From Boseongicola sp. SB0665_bin_10 (GTDB taxonomy: Bacteria; Pseudomonadota; Alphaproteobacteria; Rhodobacterales; Rhodobacteraceae): a DNA stretch of 42,669 bases. The notes beneath the pieces are model-generated. The model made no database searches. It was not told the origin of the DNA and saw only the letters and a list, made by a program, of their open reading frames with translations. Within the stretch, counting starts at the first letter, position 1; each line of letters starts with the position of its first letter. Made by a program: the position numbers and the translations under genes. Of the stretch, positions 19,032 through 27,540 are shown piece after piece. Location: positions 1 to 42,669 of the forward strand of contig VXSG01000024.1 in the NCBI GenBank assembly GCA_009838075.1, in the 5' to 3' direction.

Positions 19032-19559
19032 TTGAACCTTCTCGAAATCATAAGGAACGTCGTTGCAGCCCTGGATTCCTTCGGCATCGTTCTTTCCGCG
19101 ACCTGCTTTCTCGTCGGGGTCGTGATGGGCATTTCCGCCCTGCTGCAGGCGCAGCGGCGCCAGGTCATGGGGCCGGGCCAAGGCAGCTGGGGAGCGCCCC
19201 TTGCCACCTTCGTCACTGCCGTGATGTTCATCGCCCTGCCGCAGTTCGTCCAGGTCCTGAACGGCGCGCTCTTCGGGATCGGCATGGTGTCGCCGCAATC
19301 CATCCTGTCCTATGCGCCATCCACCATCGGACGCCTGAGCACGGGAGCCGCCCGGGAGATGCTGCTCGGCATCACGGCGATCGTGCAGTTCATCGGCTTG
19401 ATCGCGGTGGCGCGCGGCCTGCTCCTGCTCAACCGGTCGGCCCAGGGCGGTCCCGGTCCCCAGACCTTCGGACCAGGCCTCACCTTCGTCATCGCCGGCA
19501 CCCTGGCCACGAATTTCCCGGTCTTCGTCGGCATTTTGGAGAAACTGATCCTGCCCTGA
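19032..19559 (+). CDS. DotE/IcmC (TraQ)-like inner-membrane protein
   Basis: A 175-residue hydrophobic protein with four likely membrane helices (about 17-38, 55-76, 108-130, 148-168). Size, topology and position after the DotF-like gene match DotE/IcmC of Legionella and TraQ of IncI plasmids. The frame opens with TTG at 19032 immediately after an in-frame TGA. GGAG at 19020-19023 is eight bases before it, so TTG is the start. An ATG at 19028 is in another frame and only four bases from that site. Confidence 0.75.
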   Translation: MNLLEIIRNVVAALDSFGIVLSATCFLVGVVMGISALLQAQRRQVMGPGQGSWGAPLATFVTAVMFIALPQFVQVLNGALFGIGMVSPQSILSYAPSTIGRLSTGAAREMLLGITAIVQFIGLIAVARGLLLLNRSAQGGPGPQTFGPGLTFVIAGTLATNFPVFVGILEKLILP

Positions 19560-19563
19560 AGAG

Positions 19564-20979
19564 ATGATGATGTCGCCGCAGCTCCCTTCCTTCCCTTTTG
19601 TCCTGAGCTTCCTTCTCGCAATTCCGGGACTGTCCTTCGCGGGGCCGCTGACCGAGATTCTCTTGAAGAGCGTCGAGGGCCATGGCGAAATCTCATGGCG
19701 TTCAGGCGTCGAGGAAGGAGGGCGGGAGATTCTGGAGGGTGTAACGTTGGATCTGGCACGCCTGCCGGTCCCGCTTCGTCTCGATCGACTCGAACTCTCC
19801 CATGCGGAGGGATCGCTTGTCATGGAAGGGAGCGGCGCTCGCATGACAACGGACACGTCCCGCCTGTCAGCGCCCGGCTTCCGGTTCCAGGGCGGACCGG
19901 GGCTGCTGCAGGCCGCGTGGTCGGGTTTCGGCGACCTCGACTATTGCCGGTTTCACGGGAGCAAGCATGCCCTGGCGTTGGAGAGCCCGGAAATCGTCAC
20001 CCATGGCCTGCAGTTACGTGTGTCAGGCGACGCCGAGCTGACTGTTTCGTTTGACGGCACCGCCGACTCCTGCGCTTTCCGAACAAGCTTGTCCCAGGGC
20101 GCCTGGGAGGCGGTTCACGCCGACGGTTCTGGGACCGCTGGAGAGTCCGTCGACCTGATCCTGTCACTTCCAGGCTCCCTTGCCAGCGTGAGCCGGACGC
20201 CGGAAAGGCAGATTTCCGTGACCGTGGGCCTGGTCGGCCTGACAAGGCGCTCGCCTGAGGGCACGCGGTTCCTGTCCGTCGAGTCCGGAAGCCTGGGCTG
20301 GAGCATGCCTTCAGGCGCGCTTGTCGTGCCCTTGACGGCCTTCCTTGGCGCCCCCGCATCCCTGGAGGCCGCTTGGAACATGTTGAAGGGCATTCGGGGA
20401 AAGGGTTTCGCCGCGATTTCAGGCGTGACGCTGCGATCCGCCCATGTCGTGCCGCCGGCTCACGTGCTTGGCTTCCGCAAGGCTGGGCTTGGGACGATCC
20501 TGCTGGATTCGGGTCTGGAGACGGAACTTGCTTTTGGGCAGGTCATGCTCGATGGGCACCTTGCCGTCAGCGGACTGGGCGAGGCCACCCTTGACGCCGA
20601 ACTTCGGCTGGGGACATGGTCATCGTCTCCGGAACTGTCATGGCTGCGGCACCTGCCACCGGTGCATGTCGACCGGCTGCTCTATGTGCAGACCGACAAG
20701 GGTTTCGTTGCGGCGGCTTCCAGCATTATGGGCATGCCGTTGACCGTGCGCCTGGAGCGCATGCGTGCCTGGGCCCGTACAGAGCGACCCGAGTTAGCGG
20801 GCGTGGTGGACGACCTGACGGCGATGGCTGCCGAATTCGCGGTCAGGAGCCTCTCGGACCCTCCGGCGGTTCTCACGATGTCCGTCACCCGCGACGTGAA
20901 CTTGCGCCAGGCGGCGCGTCTGCTCGCCGCGTTCCCCGAAGAGGTCATGGGGTTCCTGGCAGTGGGGCTGGTCGAATGA
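19564..20979 (+). CDS. Exported protein of unknown function, paralogue of the 23545 gene
   Basis: A 471-residue protein with a cleavable signal peptide (hydrophobic FVLSFLLAIPGL, cut near SFA-GP) and a long beta-rich, soluble body. I recognise no family. Its last ~110 residues resemble the end of the exported protein at 23545-24873. Both have a short hydrophobic segment with HVDRLLYVQTDKGF or similar, then an LAGVVDDLTAMA-like helix, then a beta strand, and finally an RQAARLLAAFPEEVMGF-like helix. It lies four bases after the dotE-like gene, and its stop overlaps the metallopeptidase start, so it belongs to the transfer operon. Envelope location is likely; role unknown. Three ATG codons in a row make the exact start uncertain. 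Confidence 0.75.
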   Translation: MMMSPQLPSFPFVLSFLLAIPGLSFAGPLTEILLKSVEGHGEISWRSGVEEGGREILEGVTLDLARLPVPLRLDRLELSHAEGSLVMEGSGARMTTDTSRLSAPGFRFQGGPGLLQAAWSGFGDLDYCRFHGSKHALALESPEIVTHGLQLRVSGDAELTVSFDGTADSCAFRTSLSQGAWEAVHADGSGTAGESVDLILSLPGSLASVSRTPERQISVTVGLVGLTRRSPEGTRFLSVESGSLGWSMPSGALVVPLTAFLGAPASLEAAWNMLKGIRGKGFAAISGVTLRSAHVVPPAHVLGFRKAGLGTILLDSGLETELAFGQVMLDGHLAVSGLGEATLDAELRLGTWSSSPELSWLRHLPPVHVDRLLYVQTDKGFVAAASSIMGMPLTVRLERMRAWARTERPELAGVVDDLTAMAAEFAVRSLSDPPAVLTMSVTRDVNLRQAARLLAAFPEEVMGFLAVGLVE

Positions 20980-21716
20980 CGGGCCTGTTTCGATCGATTC
21001 CGCTTTTGATCGCGATTGCAGGGATGGCCGTGCACGCAAAGGCGCAGGTTGGCGTCTTTCAGGATGTCCTGGGCCGGATCACGGGCGAAGCGGTGCCGGC
21101 CGCGGTTTCGCCGGGTGCCCGGAAACGGCTGCTCGACTTGTGCCGCCATCCCGCGGAATTGAGCCATGACATCCGGACCCTTGATCCAGTGCATGTCGTT
21201 GGCCGGCCGGAGGGTGTCTTCGGTGACGATCCGCTCGTGGACGGAATTGCAGTGCTCGAATACGGGTACAGCATCGAACTCGCGTTCACCGCTCATGACG
21301 ATGCGACGCTGTCGTGCTTGCGGCTGGACGGCTTGCATGTCATTTCGGGCGACGCTGCGCCTGAAATTTGGTTGTCGCCGCATCTCGACCGATGTGAACA
21401 CGGTCTCACGCTGGCCCACGAGTTACAGCACGTCATCCACTACCAAGACCACCTGCGTCGATTTCGCGGGTTGCTGGACCGCGAACTGGACGAGCGTCTG
21501 GGTGGTCGGAGCTGGACGTGGGTACAGCACGGAGATGTGGACGGCGCTGAGGCCCGCCTGACGGAACATGTTTCCGACATGGTCGATGCGTTGAACCGGC
21601 GTTCGAGACGACATGCAATGATGCTGGACGAAGAGCTTGATTCACCGGAGTCCTACAGGACGCTTTTCGCGCGGTGCAGGAAACTGGAGAGGTCACAGTG
21701 GAGCGTTGTGCGATGA
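20976..21716 (+). CDS. Exported zinc-metallopeptidase-like protein (HExxH)
   Basis: A 246-residue protein with a signal peptide (cut near residue 23, AKA-QV). A catalytic-type motif AHELQHVIH lies at about 147-155, where H148, E149 and H152 fit a zinc peptidase HExxH. E192 or E197 in GDVDGAEARLTEHV could be the third ligand. Cys114 and Cys140 could form a disulfide. Starts by ATGA overlap with the previous gene, and its stop overlaps the RecJ start. A periplasmic peptidase in a transfer operon may trim pilins or open the envelope; the substrate cannot be told. It does not resemble lytic transglycosylases. Confidence 0.7.
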   Translation: MTGLFRSIPLLIAIAGMAVHAKAQVGVFQDVLGRITGEAVPAAVSPGARKRLLDLCRHPAELSHDIRTLDPVHVVGRPEGVFGDDPLVDGIAVLEYGYSIELAFTAHDDATLSCLRLDGLHVISGDAAPEIWLSPHLDRCEHGLTLAHELQHVIHYQDHLRRFRGLLDRELDERLGGRSWTWVQHGDVDGAEARLTEHVSDMVDALNRRSRRHAMMLDEELDSPESYRTLFARCRKLERSQWSVVR

Positions 21717-23482
21717 AGGACATCACCGAAAGCGCCATCCGGCCTGGGGCCGGCGCTTCAGGGCGGAGATGGAGGCTGCGCGGCGGCGAGACGACAGGTT
21801 CCGGCGACCTCTTGCGTCACCTTGCGCGAGTGCGCGGCGTCGGCGAGCAGGAGATGTTGGCATGGACCGCGCCGTCCTTGCGCCAAAGCATGCCCGATCC
21901 CCTCGTCCTGGCCGACATGGACCTGGGCCTGCAGACGGTCTGGGACACAATACGCAAGGGTGACCGTCTCGCCATCTGGTCCGACTATGACTGCGACGGA
22001 TTGACGGCCGCCGCCGTGATGGTCCGTTTCCTGCGGGCGTGCGGCGCAGGGAATCCGCCGGTGCGGATCCCGGATCGTGCACGGGAGGGGTACGGTCCAA
22101 ATGCCGAAGGGCTGCGCGCCCTGCGGGATGACGGCATCAGGACGGTCGTCGTTCTCGACGCCGGGGTCCAGGCGCATGAGGCCCTTGAAGCGGCAGACGC
22201 GGCAGGTCTGGAGATTGTTGTCATCGACCACCACGCGCCCGGACCTGATCTTCCCCCGGCACGGGCAGTGATCGACCCGAAGCGTCATGATGACGAATCC
22301 GGACTGGACGACCTCTGCGCGGCGGGCCTTGCATTCGTCTTCTGCGTGGGCCTCGCCCGAGAGATGCGCCGCGCCGGCTGGTTCGACGGTCGGAAAGGCC
22401 GACCTGCCTCCATGCCGCAATCCCGGCTTCTTGGTCTCCTCGACATCGTGGCACTTGGCACTGTCGCGGACGTCGTTCCACTTAAGGACCTGAACCGCGC
22501 CATCGTCGCGCGCGGCCTTGAAGTCCTGAATGCCGGCGGGTGTCCGGGCCTTGCCGCGCTGGTCCTGAAAGCGGGTCTCGCGGGGCCAGTCACGGCTTCG
22601 GACCTCGGCTGGAAGCTGGGACCCCGGATCAACGCCGCCGGGAGAATCGGGGATCCGATGACCGGTCTTTCCCTGCTCCTGACGGAGGATCCGGAGGAGG
22701 CCGCAGCATTGGCGGAAGAGCTGAACCAACTGAACGAACAGAGACAGGCAATCGAGGCCCATGTTTCCGAGGCTGCGATGGCGTCCGTCCTGCCACGCCA
22801 GACGAACCGGTCCCCTGTCATCGCGCTGGTCGAAGACGCGCATGAAGGCGTGATCGGCATCAGCGCAGGCCGGCTGCGCAAGGAATTGCATGCACCGGCG
22901 CTCGTGCTTTCCGGATCGGAGGATGGCTTCCTGAAGGGGTCGGCGCGGTCGGTTGAAGGGTTCGACATAGGACATGCGGTCCTTGACGCGAAGGCGGCCG
23001 GGATCCTGGTGCGCGGCGGCGGGCACCGAATGGCGGCAGGCATGACGCTGAAGCGGGACATGCTGGACAGGTTCAGGATGTTCCTGGAGGACCGGATCAT
23101 CGACTCGACCTTCTTCCGCGAGGGCGAATTCCTCGACATCGATCTGTTCCTGGAGCCAGGCGAGGTGAACGAAGCTCTCTTGCAGGTCTTTGCCGCTCTC
23201 GAGCCGACGGGTGCCGGGAATCCACCTGCGCGGCTGGCGTTGTCACATGTCGTCATGCCGGAGCCTGTCTTGCTCAAGGAGAAGCACCTTAAGTTCTCGG
23301 CGGGCGGGATCGACATCCTGGCATGGAACGCGGCGGGCAGCGACCTTGGCACGTTCCTGTCATTGCGCACCGGCCGTGCCGTGGAGCTGGCGGGAAGTCT
23401 GTCAATCAACGAGTTCCGGGGGATTCGGCGCATCCAGATGATCTTGGATGACGCCCGCGACGCGACGGAGCCGAACTTGTGA
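21713..23482 (+). CDS. RecJ-like single-strand DNA exonuclease (DHH/DHHA1)
   Basis: A 589-residue cytoplasmic protein, close to the usual RecJ length. DHH-family motifs are present: DYDCDG (91-96), LDAGV (about 149-153, where RecJ often has DNG), DHH (172-174), GPRINAAGRIGDP, and the DHHA1 motif GGGHRMAAG. RecJ degrades single-stranded DNA 5' to 3'. Here it lies inside a transfer operon with ATGA coupling to the metallopeptidase, so it is likely an element-encoded copy acting on transferred or processed strands, not the chromosomal repair gene. Active-site residues look intact apart from the motif II variation. Confidence 0.88.
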   Translation: MKDITESAIRPGAGASGRRWRLRGGETTGSGDLLRHLARVRGVGEQEMLAWTAPSLRQSMPDPLVLADMDLGLQTVWDTIRKGDRLAIWSDYDCDGLTAAAVMVRFLRACGAGNPPVRIPDRAREGYGPNAEGLRALRDDGIRTVVVLDAGVQAHEALEAADAAGLEIVVIDHHAPGPDLPPARAVIDPKRHDDESGLDDLCAAGLAFVFCVGLAREMRRAGWFDGRKGRPASMPQSRLLGLLDIVALGTVADVVPLKDLNRAIVARGLEVLNAGGCPGLAALVLKAGLAGPVTASDLGWKLGPRINAAGRIGDPMTGLSLLLTEDPEEAAALAEELNQLNEQRQAIEAHVSEAAMASVLPRQTNRSPVIALVEDAHEGVIGISAGRLRKELHAPALVLSGSEDGFLKGSARSVEGFDIGHAVLDAKAAGILVRGGGHRMAAGMTLKRDMLDRFRMFLEDRIIDSTFFREGEFLDIDLFLEPGEVNEALLQVFAALEPTGAGNPPARLALSHVVMPEPVLLKEKHLKFSAGGIDILAWNAAGSDLGTFLSLRTGRAVELAGSLSINEFRGIRRIQMILDDARDATEPNL

Positions 23483-23544
23483 AACCCTGTTGCCGAGGAG
23501 AGCCGGATGGTGCTCGCCTCGGCCGAGCACAAAGGAGAACGAAA

Positions 23545-24873
23545 ATGAGAACGGATATCGGGATTGCCACCTTGCTGATGGTCCTGCCTTCGAGCCTGTG
23601 GGCCGAAACATGGATGCTGGACCGAATGCTGGGTGGCGCCGAATGGTCGGCGGAAATGTCCGCGCTGGAAGACGGGAAGGAGACCCATTCGGGCGTCGAG
23701 ATCTCTTTCCCTGGCTTCGAAGTGTCGTTCGCGTTCGTCGAGAGCCTGCCGCGCAGGGGCGGGGGCGTGGAACTGGAGTTTCGTGACCTGGTCGTCGCGG
23801 GTGCCGTCGAAGACGAGGCTGCGGACATCCGGCTCATCCTGCCATCCGGACGCATGGATGCGGACGTTGGCATCAGTCAGGACTCTGACGGCACCTGGGA
23901 TCCATGTGACTCTGGGCTTGTGTCGATCTCGTCTGATGGCGCTCAGGCGACGTCAGGCACCGGGTTCGAAATGGCGATCGAGACCGGTCCCGTAACGATC
24001 ATCTTGGACGGGACGCAGGGCTGCCAGGTGTTTGCGGAAGCGGCAGACCTGCAGTTCGGTGCAAAGGGCATCCCAGTGGCGAAGGCCGCACTGGCCCTCG
24101 AGATGTTCCAGGCCGACGAAGCGGGGCGCATGTCGTCGCGCATGGCGCTCAACGACGTCGAAATCCTGTTCCTGGGCACTGAGGCCATATACATCGAGAG
24201 CGTTGGGTTCGACACGTCCTTCGATGACGGATCGAACAGATGGGGTGAGGCACTTGACCAGGTGGAGGAAACCTTGGGCGGGGAAGACGTCATTGGCGGC
24301 CTCTGGAACGCGGCGCTGGACGACACGTCCCGCATGGAACTCCACGTCAAGGGTGCAAGCCCCGTCGGCGGACTCCTGGAAGCGCTCCTTGGAACGTCGC
24401 TCGTTGCAGAGGGCCGGCAAGCCGACCTGGTCTTCCAGGCCGACCAGACCGCGAAGGACGGCTCCCTCGGGATCGGCATCGTCGCGCCGGGACTTGTTCG
24501 CCTCGCCGTTGACCTGGGGGTGCACCTTGATTCCGTGTCAGCGGACGCCACGGTGGACGAATTGATGGAAAACATTCCATTCCGCCTGTCTTCCGTCGAT
24601 GTCGAGCTGCACGACCAGGGCGTCGGTGCGATCTGGGAGTCGGAAACCGGGGCGGACCTGGCAGGAACGCTGGCAGGACTTGCCGCAGCGGTCCTGCCGG
24701 AGGGTCAGGCGCTGGAGGTATCACGCTGGCTGGCCGCATCCCGGAAAGGGACGGCGAGCTTCTCCGCGCGCCCAGCCGTGCCGATCGGCCTCGACGAAAT
24801 CGTCATGATGGCGATGACCGGGGATTTTGTCGCCTTCGCCGACCGGATGGGAATGGAAGCGACCCTGCCGTAG
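23545..24873 (+). CDS. Exported protein of unknown function, paralogue of the 19564 gene
   Basis: A 442-residue protein with a signal peptide (TLLMVLPSSLWA before ETW) and a long beta-rich body with two paired cysteines (about 112 and 155). The C-terminal region matches the layout of the protein at 19564: IPFRLSSVDVELHDQGVG, an Ala-rich LAGTLAGLAAAV helix, then TASFSARPAV and a final helix DEIVMMAMTGDFVAFADRM. The start at 23545 follows AAGGAG; an earlier in-frame ATG at 23479 overlaps recJ and has no ribosome site. The two exported paralogues bracket the metallopeptidase and RecJ genes. Function unknown. Confidence 0.75.
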   Translation: MRTDIGIATLLMVLPSSLWAETWMLDRMLGGAEWSAEMSALEDGKETHSGVEISFPGFEVSFAFVESLPRRGGGVELEFRDLVVAGAVEDEAADIRLILPSGRMDADVGISQDSDGTWDPCDSGLVSISSDGAQATSGTGFEMAIETGPVTIILDGTQGCQVFAEAADLQFGAKGIPVAKAALALEMFQADEAGRMSSRMALNDVEILFLGTEAIYIESVGFDTSFDDGSNRWGEALDQVEETLGGEDVIGGLWNAALDDTSRMELHVKGASPVGGLLEALLGTSLVAEGRQADLVFQADQTAKDGSLGIGIVAPGLVRLAVDLGVHLDSVSADATVDELMENIPFRLSSVDVELHDQGVGAIWESETGADLAGTLAGLAAAVLPEGQALEVSRWLAASRKGTASFSARPAVPIGLDEIVMMAMTGDFVAFADRMGMEATLP

Positions 24874-24904
24874 AAACGGATCTTGCAAGACAGGAATGTC
24901 CCGC

Positions 24905-26170
24905 ATGCAGAGTCTTGGAAAAGTTCGAGTTCGTGCGAGAGCCATCGGCACCTCATCGGCAGGCCAGCGGACGGCACGGTCCGGACGCGGTCTCGGCCTG
25001 ATTGAGGCAATCCTGTCGGTGGCGGTCATGTCAGTCCTCCTGGTCTGGGTGCATGCCGAGGTCAGGGAATGGGCCGTGACCGGGATGGTGCGCAACGAGG
25101 CGCGCGCAACGGCGGAGCTGGCCCGGGCGGGGCGTACCCTGATGGAGAGCGAGAGCAGGACCTCAACGCGGTGGACGCACGGCCCAGGAACGATCGAGGA
25201 CATCGCACTGGCCGATCTTTCGACCGTGCTGTCCGGCGTTGCCGATGATCGGACTCCCGCGCGACGCGACCTGTCGCTGCATCTCTGGACCCTGGCTTCG
25301 GGCGATGTCGTAATCATCGCCCGGGCGCGCGGAACCACGCGCTTTCCGAGGGTGCCGGGCGCGGAGGACGGCGTCTCCTCGGTTGGTGTCCTGCTCGAGT
25401 CGTCGTCTGGTGTCCTGGACACCGAGATCAGGGGGCCGGGCGCGAACTTCGACATGGCGGCCGTGAATGCAGCCAGGGCTGGTTTCGCGACGATCAACGA
25501 TCTCTTCGCCTTCGATTACGTCTCGAAGCAGACCCTCTGCGGCGTCTACCTGCATCGCAATGACATTCCGGCCTGTCCCGACGCGAACGTCATGAGCGTG
25601 TCTCTGGACATGGGAGGGAACGACATCATGGGTGCCGGCACCGTCACGGCCAACCGGATTGCCGTTGACAGGTTCGACGGGAACCTTGATGTCGAGGGCG
25701 GGCTCTCCCTGAGCGGCGGGCTGTCGGTCGGCGGCGCCATGACGGTCGACACCTTGGAGGTCGGCTCCTCCCTTGTCGCGGGAGCCATGGAAATTTCCGG
25801 CGACCTGAACGTGTCGCGAGACCTGACCGTGAACGGTGCCGTCACTGGATCGGAGGTGACCATCATCGGCGGTGCCGACCCCGGAGGCACGGGCACGCTC
25901 CCAGGCCGGGTGGTGGCCTTCGGAGAAGCGGTGTTCGACACGGCCCGGACCGACAGGCTGAACGTCGAGAGCCTCAATGTCGGCGAGATCTGCGACCCGA
26001 CCGCGCCGGGCACGACCGAATGTCCTCGCGTGAACGAGATGTCCGTCCTGAACATGGGCGTGACCCGTCTTGACGTTGACCAGGTCGCGGCCAACCGGGC
26101 CGATTTCGACGAGGTGTTCGTCGATGACATCACGATAAGCACCTGCAGCGGTGCCGGCTGCCCGCCATGA
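24905..26170 (+). CDS. PilV-like type IV prepilin with repetitive beta-rich C-terminal region
   Basis: A 421-residue protein. The N-terminus carries a prepilin signal RSGRG-LGLIEAILSVAVM with cleavage after G29 and the conserved Glu at mature position 5 (E34). The middle resembles the constant region of shufflon-type PilV. The last ~190 residues are repetitive short beta units (SLSGGLSVGG, TVDTLEVGSS, DLNVSRDLTV) that look like a tail fibre. IncI PilV is the thin-pilus tip adhesin that picks recipients. No shufflon repeats or recombinase follow; the C-terminus is fixed here. AGGA nine bases upstream favours 24905 over ATG 24896. The cargo island begins 231 bases after it. Confidence 0.75.
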   Translation: MQSLGKVRVRARAIGTSSAGQRTARSGRGLGLIEAILSVAVMSVLLVWVHAEVREWAVTGMVRNEARATAELARAGRTLMESESRTSTRWTHGPGTIEDIALADLSTVLSGVADDRTPARRDLSLHLWTLASGDVVIIARARGTTRFPRVPGAEDGVSSVGVLLESSSGVLDTEIRGPGANFDMAAVNAARAGFATINDLFAFDYVSKQTLCGVYLHRNDIPACPDANVMSVSLDMGGNDIMGAGTVTANRIAVDRFDGNLDVEGGLSLSGGLSVGGAMTVDTLEVGSSLVAGAMEISGDLNVSRDLTVNGAVTGSEVTIIGGADPGGTGTLPGRVVAFGEAVFDTARTDRLNVESLNVGEICDPTAPGTTECPRVNEMSVLNMGVTRLDVDQVAANRADFDEVFVDDITISTCSGAGCPP

Positions 26171-26364
26171 GGCGGGACGGCTTGTATGCGGGAGCGGGTT
26201 TCGTCTGTCGCAAACAAGTCGAATAACGGCGCGAGGAGCCGTGTCTCGCGGACTTGCGTTATGGGCCATGGAAGGCGCCAGTGGTGGCTGCACGGGCCAG
26301 CAAGAGAGCCTGGCGCCCCAGTTCGAGCTTCCAGGAGTTCCCGGAGCGCGACCGCCGGGGCAGT

Positions 26365-26394
26365 TTGACCAAAACGCCGCTCCGGCGTTATCAT
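26365..26394 (+). promoter_or_regulatory. Promoter of the first MNT-HEPN gene, possibly leaderless
   Basis: TTGACC (26365-26370) and TATCAT (26389-26394) are 18 bases apart. Only seven bases separate the -10 from the ATG at 26402, so transcription would start at or next to the A of ATG. The spacer contains a perfect inverted repeat ACGCCG-CTC-CGGCGT that could be an operator. Confidence 0.6.
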
Positions 26395-26401
26395 CAAGGA
26401 C

Positions 26402-27463
26402 ATGGACGATGCAGCTGCACTTTCCGAAATCCGTCGCGCTGCGCAGGCGACGTTGGACGCCTGGCCCGAGGCCAAGGCGGCGGTGCTGTTCGGGTCGCGC
26501 GCGCGCGGCACTCACCGCCCGGACAGCGACTGGGACGTCGCGTTTATTGTCAAAGGCGACGGGGACCGGCTTGGAACCGTCCCCGCTGACGTTCCGTTTT
26601 CTGTCCCCGGTGTCCGGCGCCGTCACTACGTGAACGAAATCGCGATCCCGGAGCGCCTCGTCGCGCGCAAGGCGCTCTGCATCGGCCATGTTGGTCGCGG
26701 GGTCGCCGTGGACGGCAGGATCCTCGCTGGAGCATGGATAAAGCCGAGTTTGAGGGGAAGACCATTCATGGAAGCGGAAAAATACAAGGGGTCAGCGCAG
26801 AACGCGTTCTTGATGGTTTGGAAAGCGTGCGACGCGTCGGCGAAGTGTTCGGAGGACTGGGACATGGCCCTGCGCTGGGTCGATGATTTTGTCGCTTCCA
26901 CCGCTGACGCCGCCGAGCACCTCGCCAAGGCGGCCATGGGTCGCCATGGAATCGACGCATACACCATACATTCTCTTGACAATCTGGCGGGCCAGGCCAA
27001 AAGGGCCGGCCTTCATGCGCTGGCGGAAGACGTTCTCAGCATGAACGGTGCGACAAAGAAGGACCATGTCGTCAGGTACGAGGGGGCCACCAAGGAAAGC
27101 CTTGCCCATGCAATCGCCCGACTGCCGGTGGTCATTGACCGCATGCGGCAGGAGCTGAAAGAATTTCCCGAAGGATATCCTGATCCGCAAGCAAGGGAGA
27201 ATCTGGCGAAATCGGCGGCAAGGCTCTTTTCGGAAGGAGCCGCCTTGCTCACGCGCGCCGTCGTGCGCGACGGGGCGGACATGCAGCCGCCCGAGCCCTA
27301 TGAATGGCTGAAGCCCTTGATCGAGTTTCGCGAGGAATTGGCGGCGACGCTCGATGCGACCGCCGACGTGCTCCGCAATGATCGGAACAGTTCGAAGAAT
27401 GACGACTGGCAGCCGCCCGAGCCGTCCCCGCTGGACGACCAGACCGATCCCTTCAAGACGTGA
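26402..27463 (+). CDS. MNT nucleotidyltransferase-HEPN fusion with conserved C-terminal tail (copy 1)
   Basis: A 353-residue protein. Residues ~1-120 are a minimal nucleotidyltransferase: LFGSRARGTHRPDSDWDVAF with G31-S32 and catalytic D43 and D45. Residues ~125-230 are a HEPN-like helical domain with GRHGIDAYTIHSLDNL (R181, H190). In known toxin-antitoxin pairs these two are separate proteins, where MNT modifies and silences HEPN; here they are fused. Around residue 294 is QPPEPYEWLKP. The last 20 residues are a tail (DDWQPPEPSPLDD...DPFKT) shared with unrelated neighbours. No partner antitoxin gene is adjacent. Substrate is unknown (tRNA or protein in relatives). No signal peptide. Confidence 0.85.
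   Translation: MDDAAALSEIRRAAQATLDAWPEAKAAVLFGSRARGTHRPDSDWDVAFIVKGDGDRLGTVPADVPFSVPGVRRRHYVNEIAIPERLVARKALCIGHVGRGVAVDGRILAGAWIKPSLRGRPFMEAEKYKGSAQNAFLMVWKACDASAKCSEDWDMALRWVDDFVASTADAAEHLAKAAMGRHGIDAYTIHSLDNLAGQAKRAGLHALAEDVLSMNGATKKDHVVRYEGATKESLAHAIARLPVVIDRMRQELKEFPEGYPDPQARENLAKSAARLFSEGAALLTRAVVRDGADMQPPEPYEWLKPLIEFREELAATLDATADVLRNDRNSSKNDDWQPPEPSPLDDQTDPFKT
27401..27460 (+). other. Shared C-terminal tail, copy 1
   Basis: Encodes DDWQPPEPSPLDDQTDPFKT, the last 20 residues of the first MNT-HEPN protein. It is nearly identical to the ends of the proteins at 27541 and 28672 and to the sequence cut off from the PIN protein at 30198. Confidence 0.9.
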
Positions 27464-27503
27464 TAGGTCCGAGTCAGCGACTTTCTCTTTGTTTCCGTGC
27501 GGT

Positions 27504-27533
27504 TTGACCAAAACGCCGCTCCGACGCTATCAT
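27504..27533 (+). promoter_or_regulatory. Promoter of the second MNT-HEPN gene, possibly leaderless
   Basis: TTGACC (27504-27509), 18-base spacer and TATCAT (27528-27533), with seven bases to the ATG at 27541. It is a copy of the promoter at 26365; the right arm of the spacer inverted repeat has changed (CGACGC), so operator symmetry is weaker. Confidence 0.6.
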
Positions 27534-27540
27534 CAAGGAC

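Noticed and set aside
26171-26364. Shufflon segments behind the PilV-like gene
   Set aside because: No recurring inverted repeats like shufflon crossover sites, no alternative C-terminal segments and no recombinase gene nearby.
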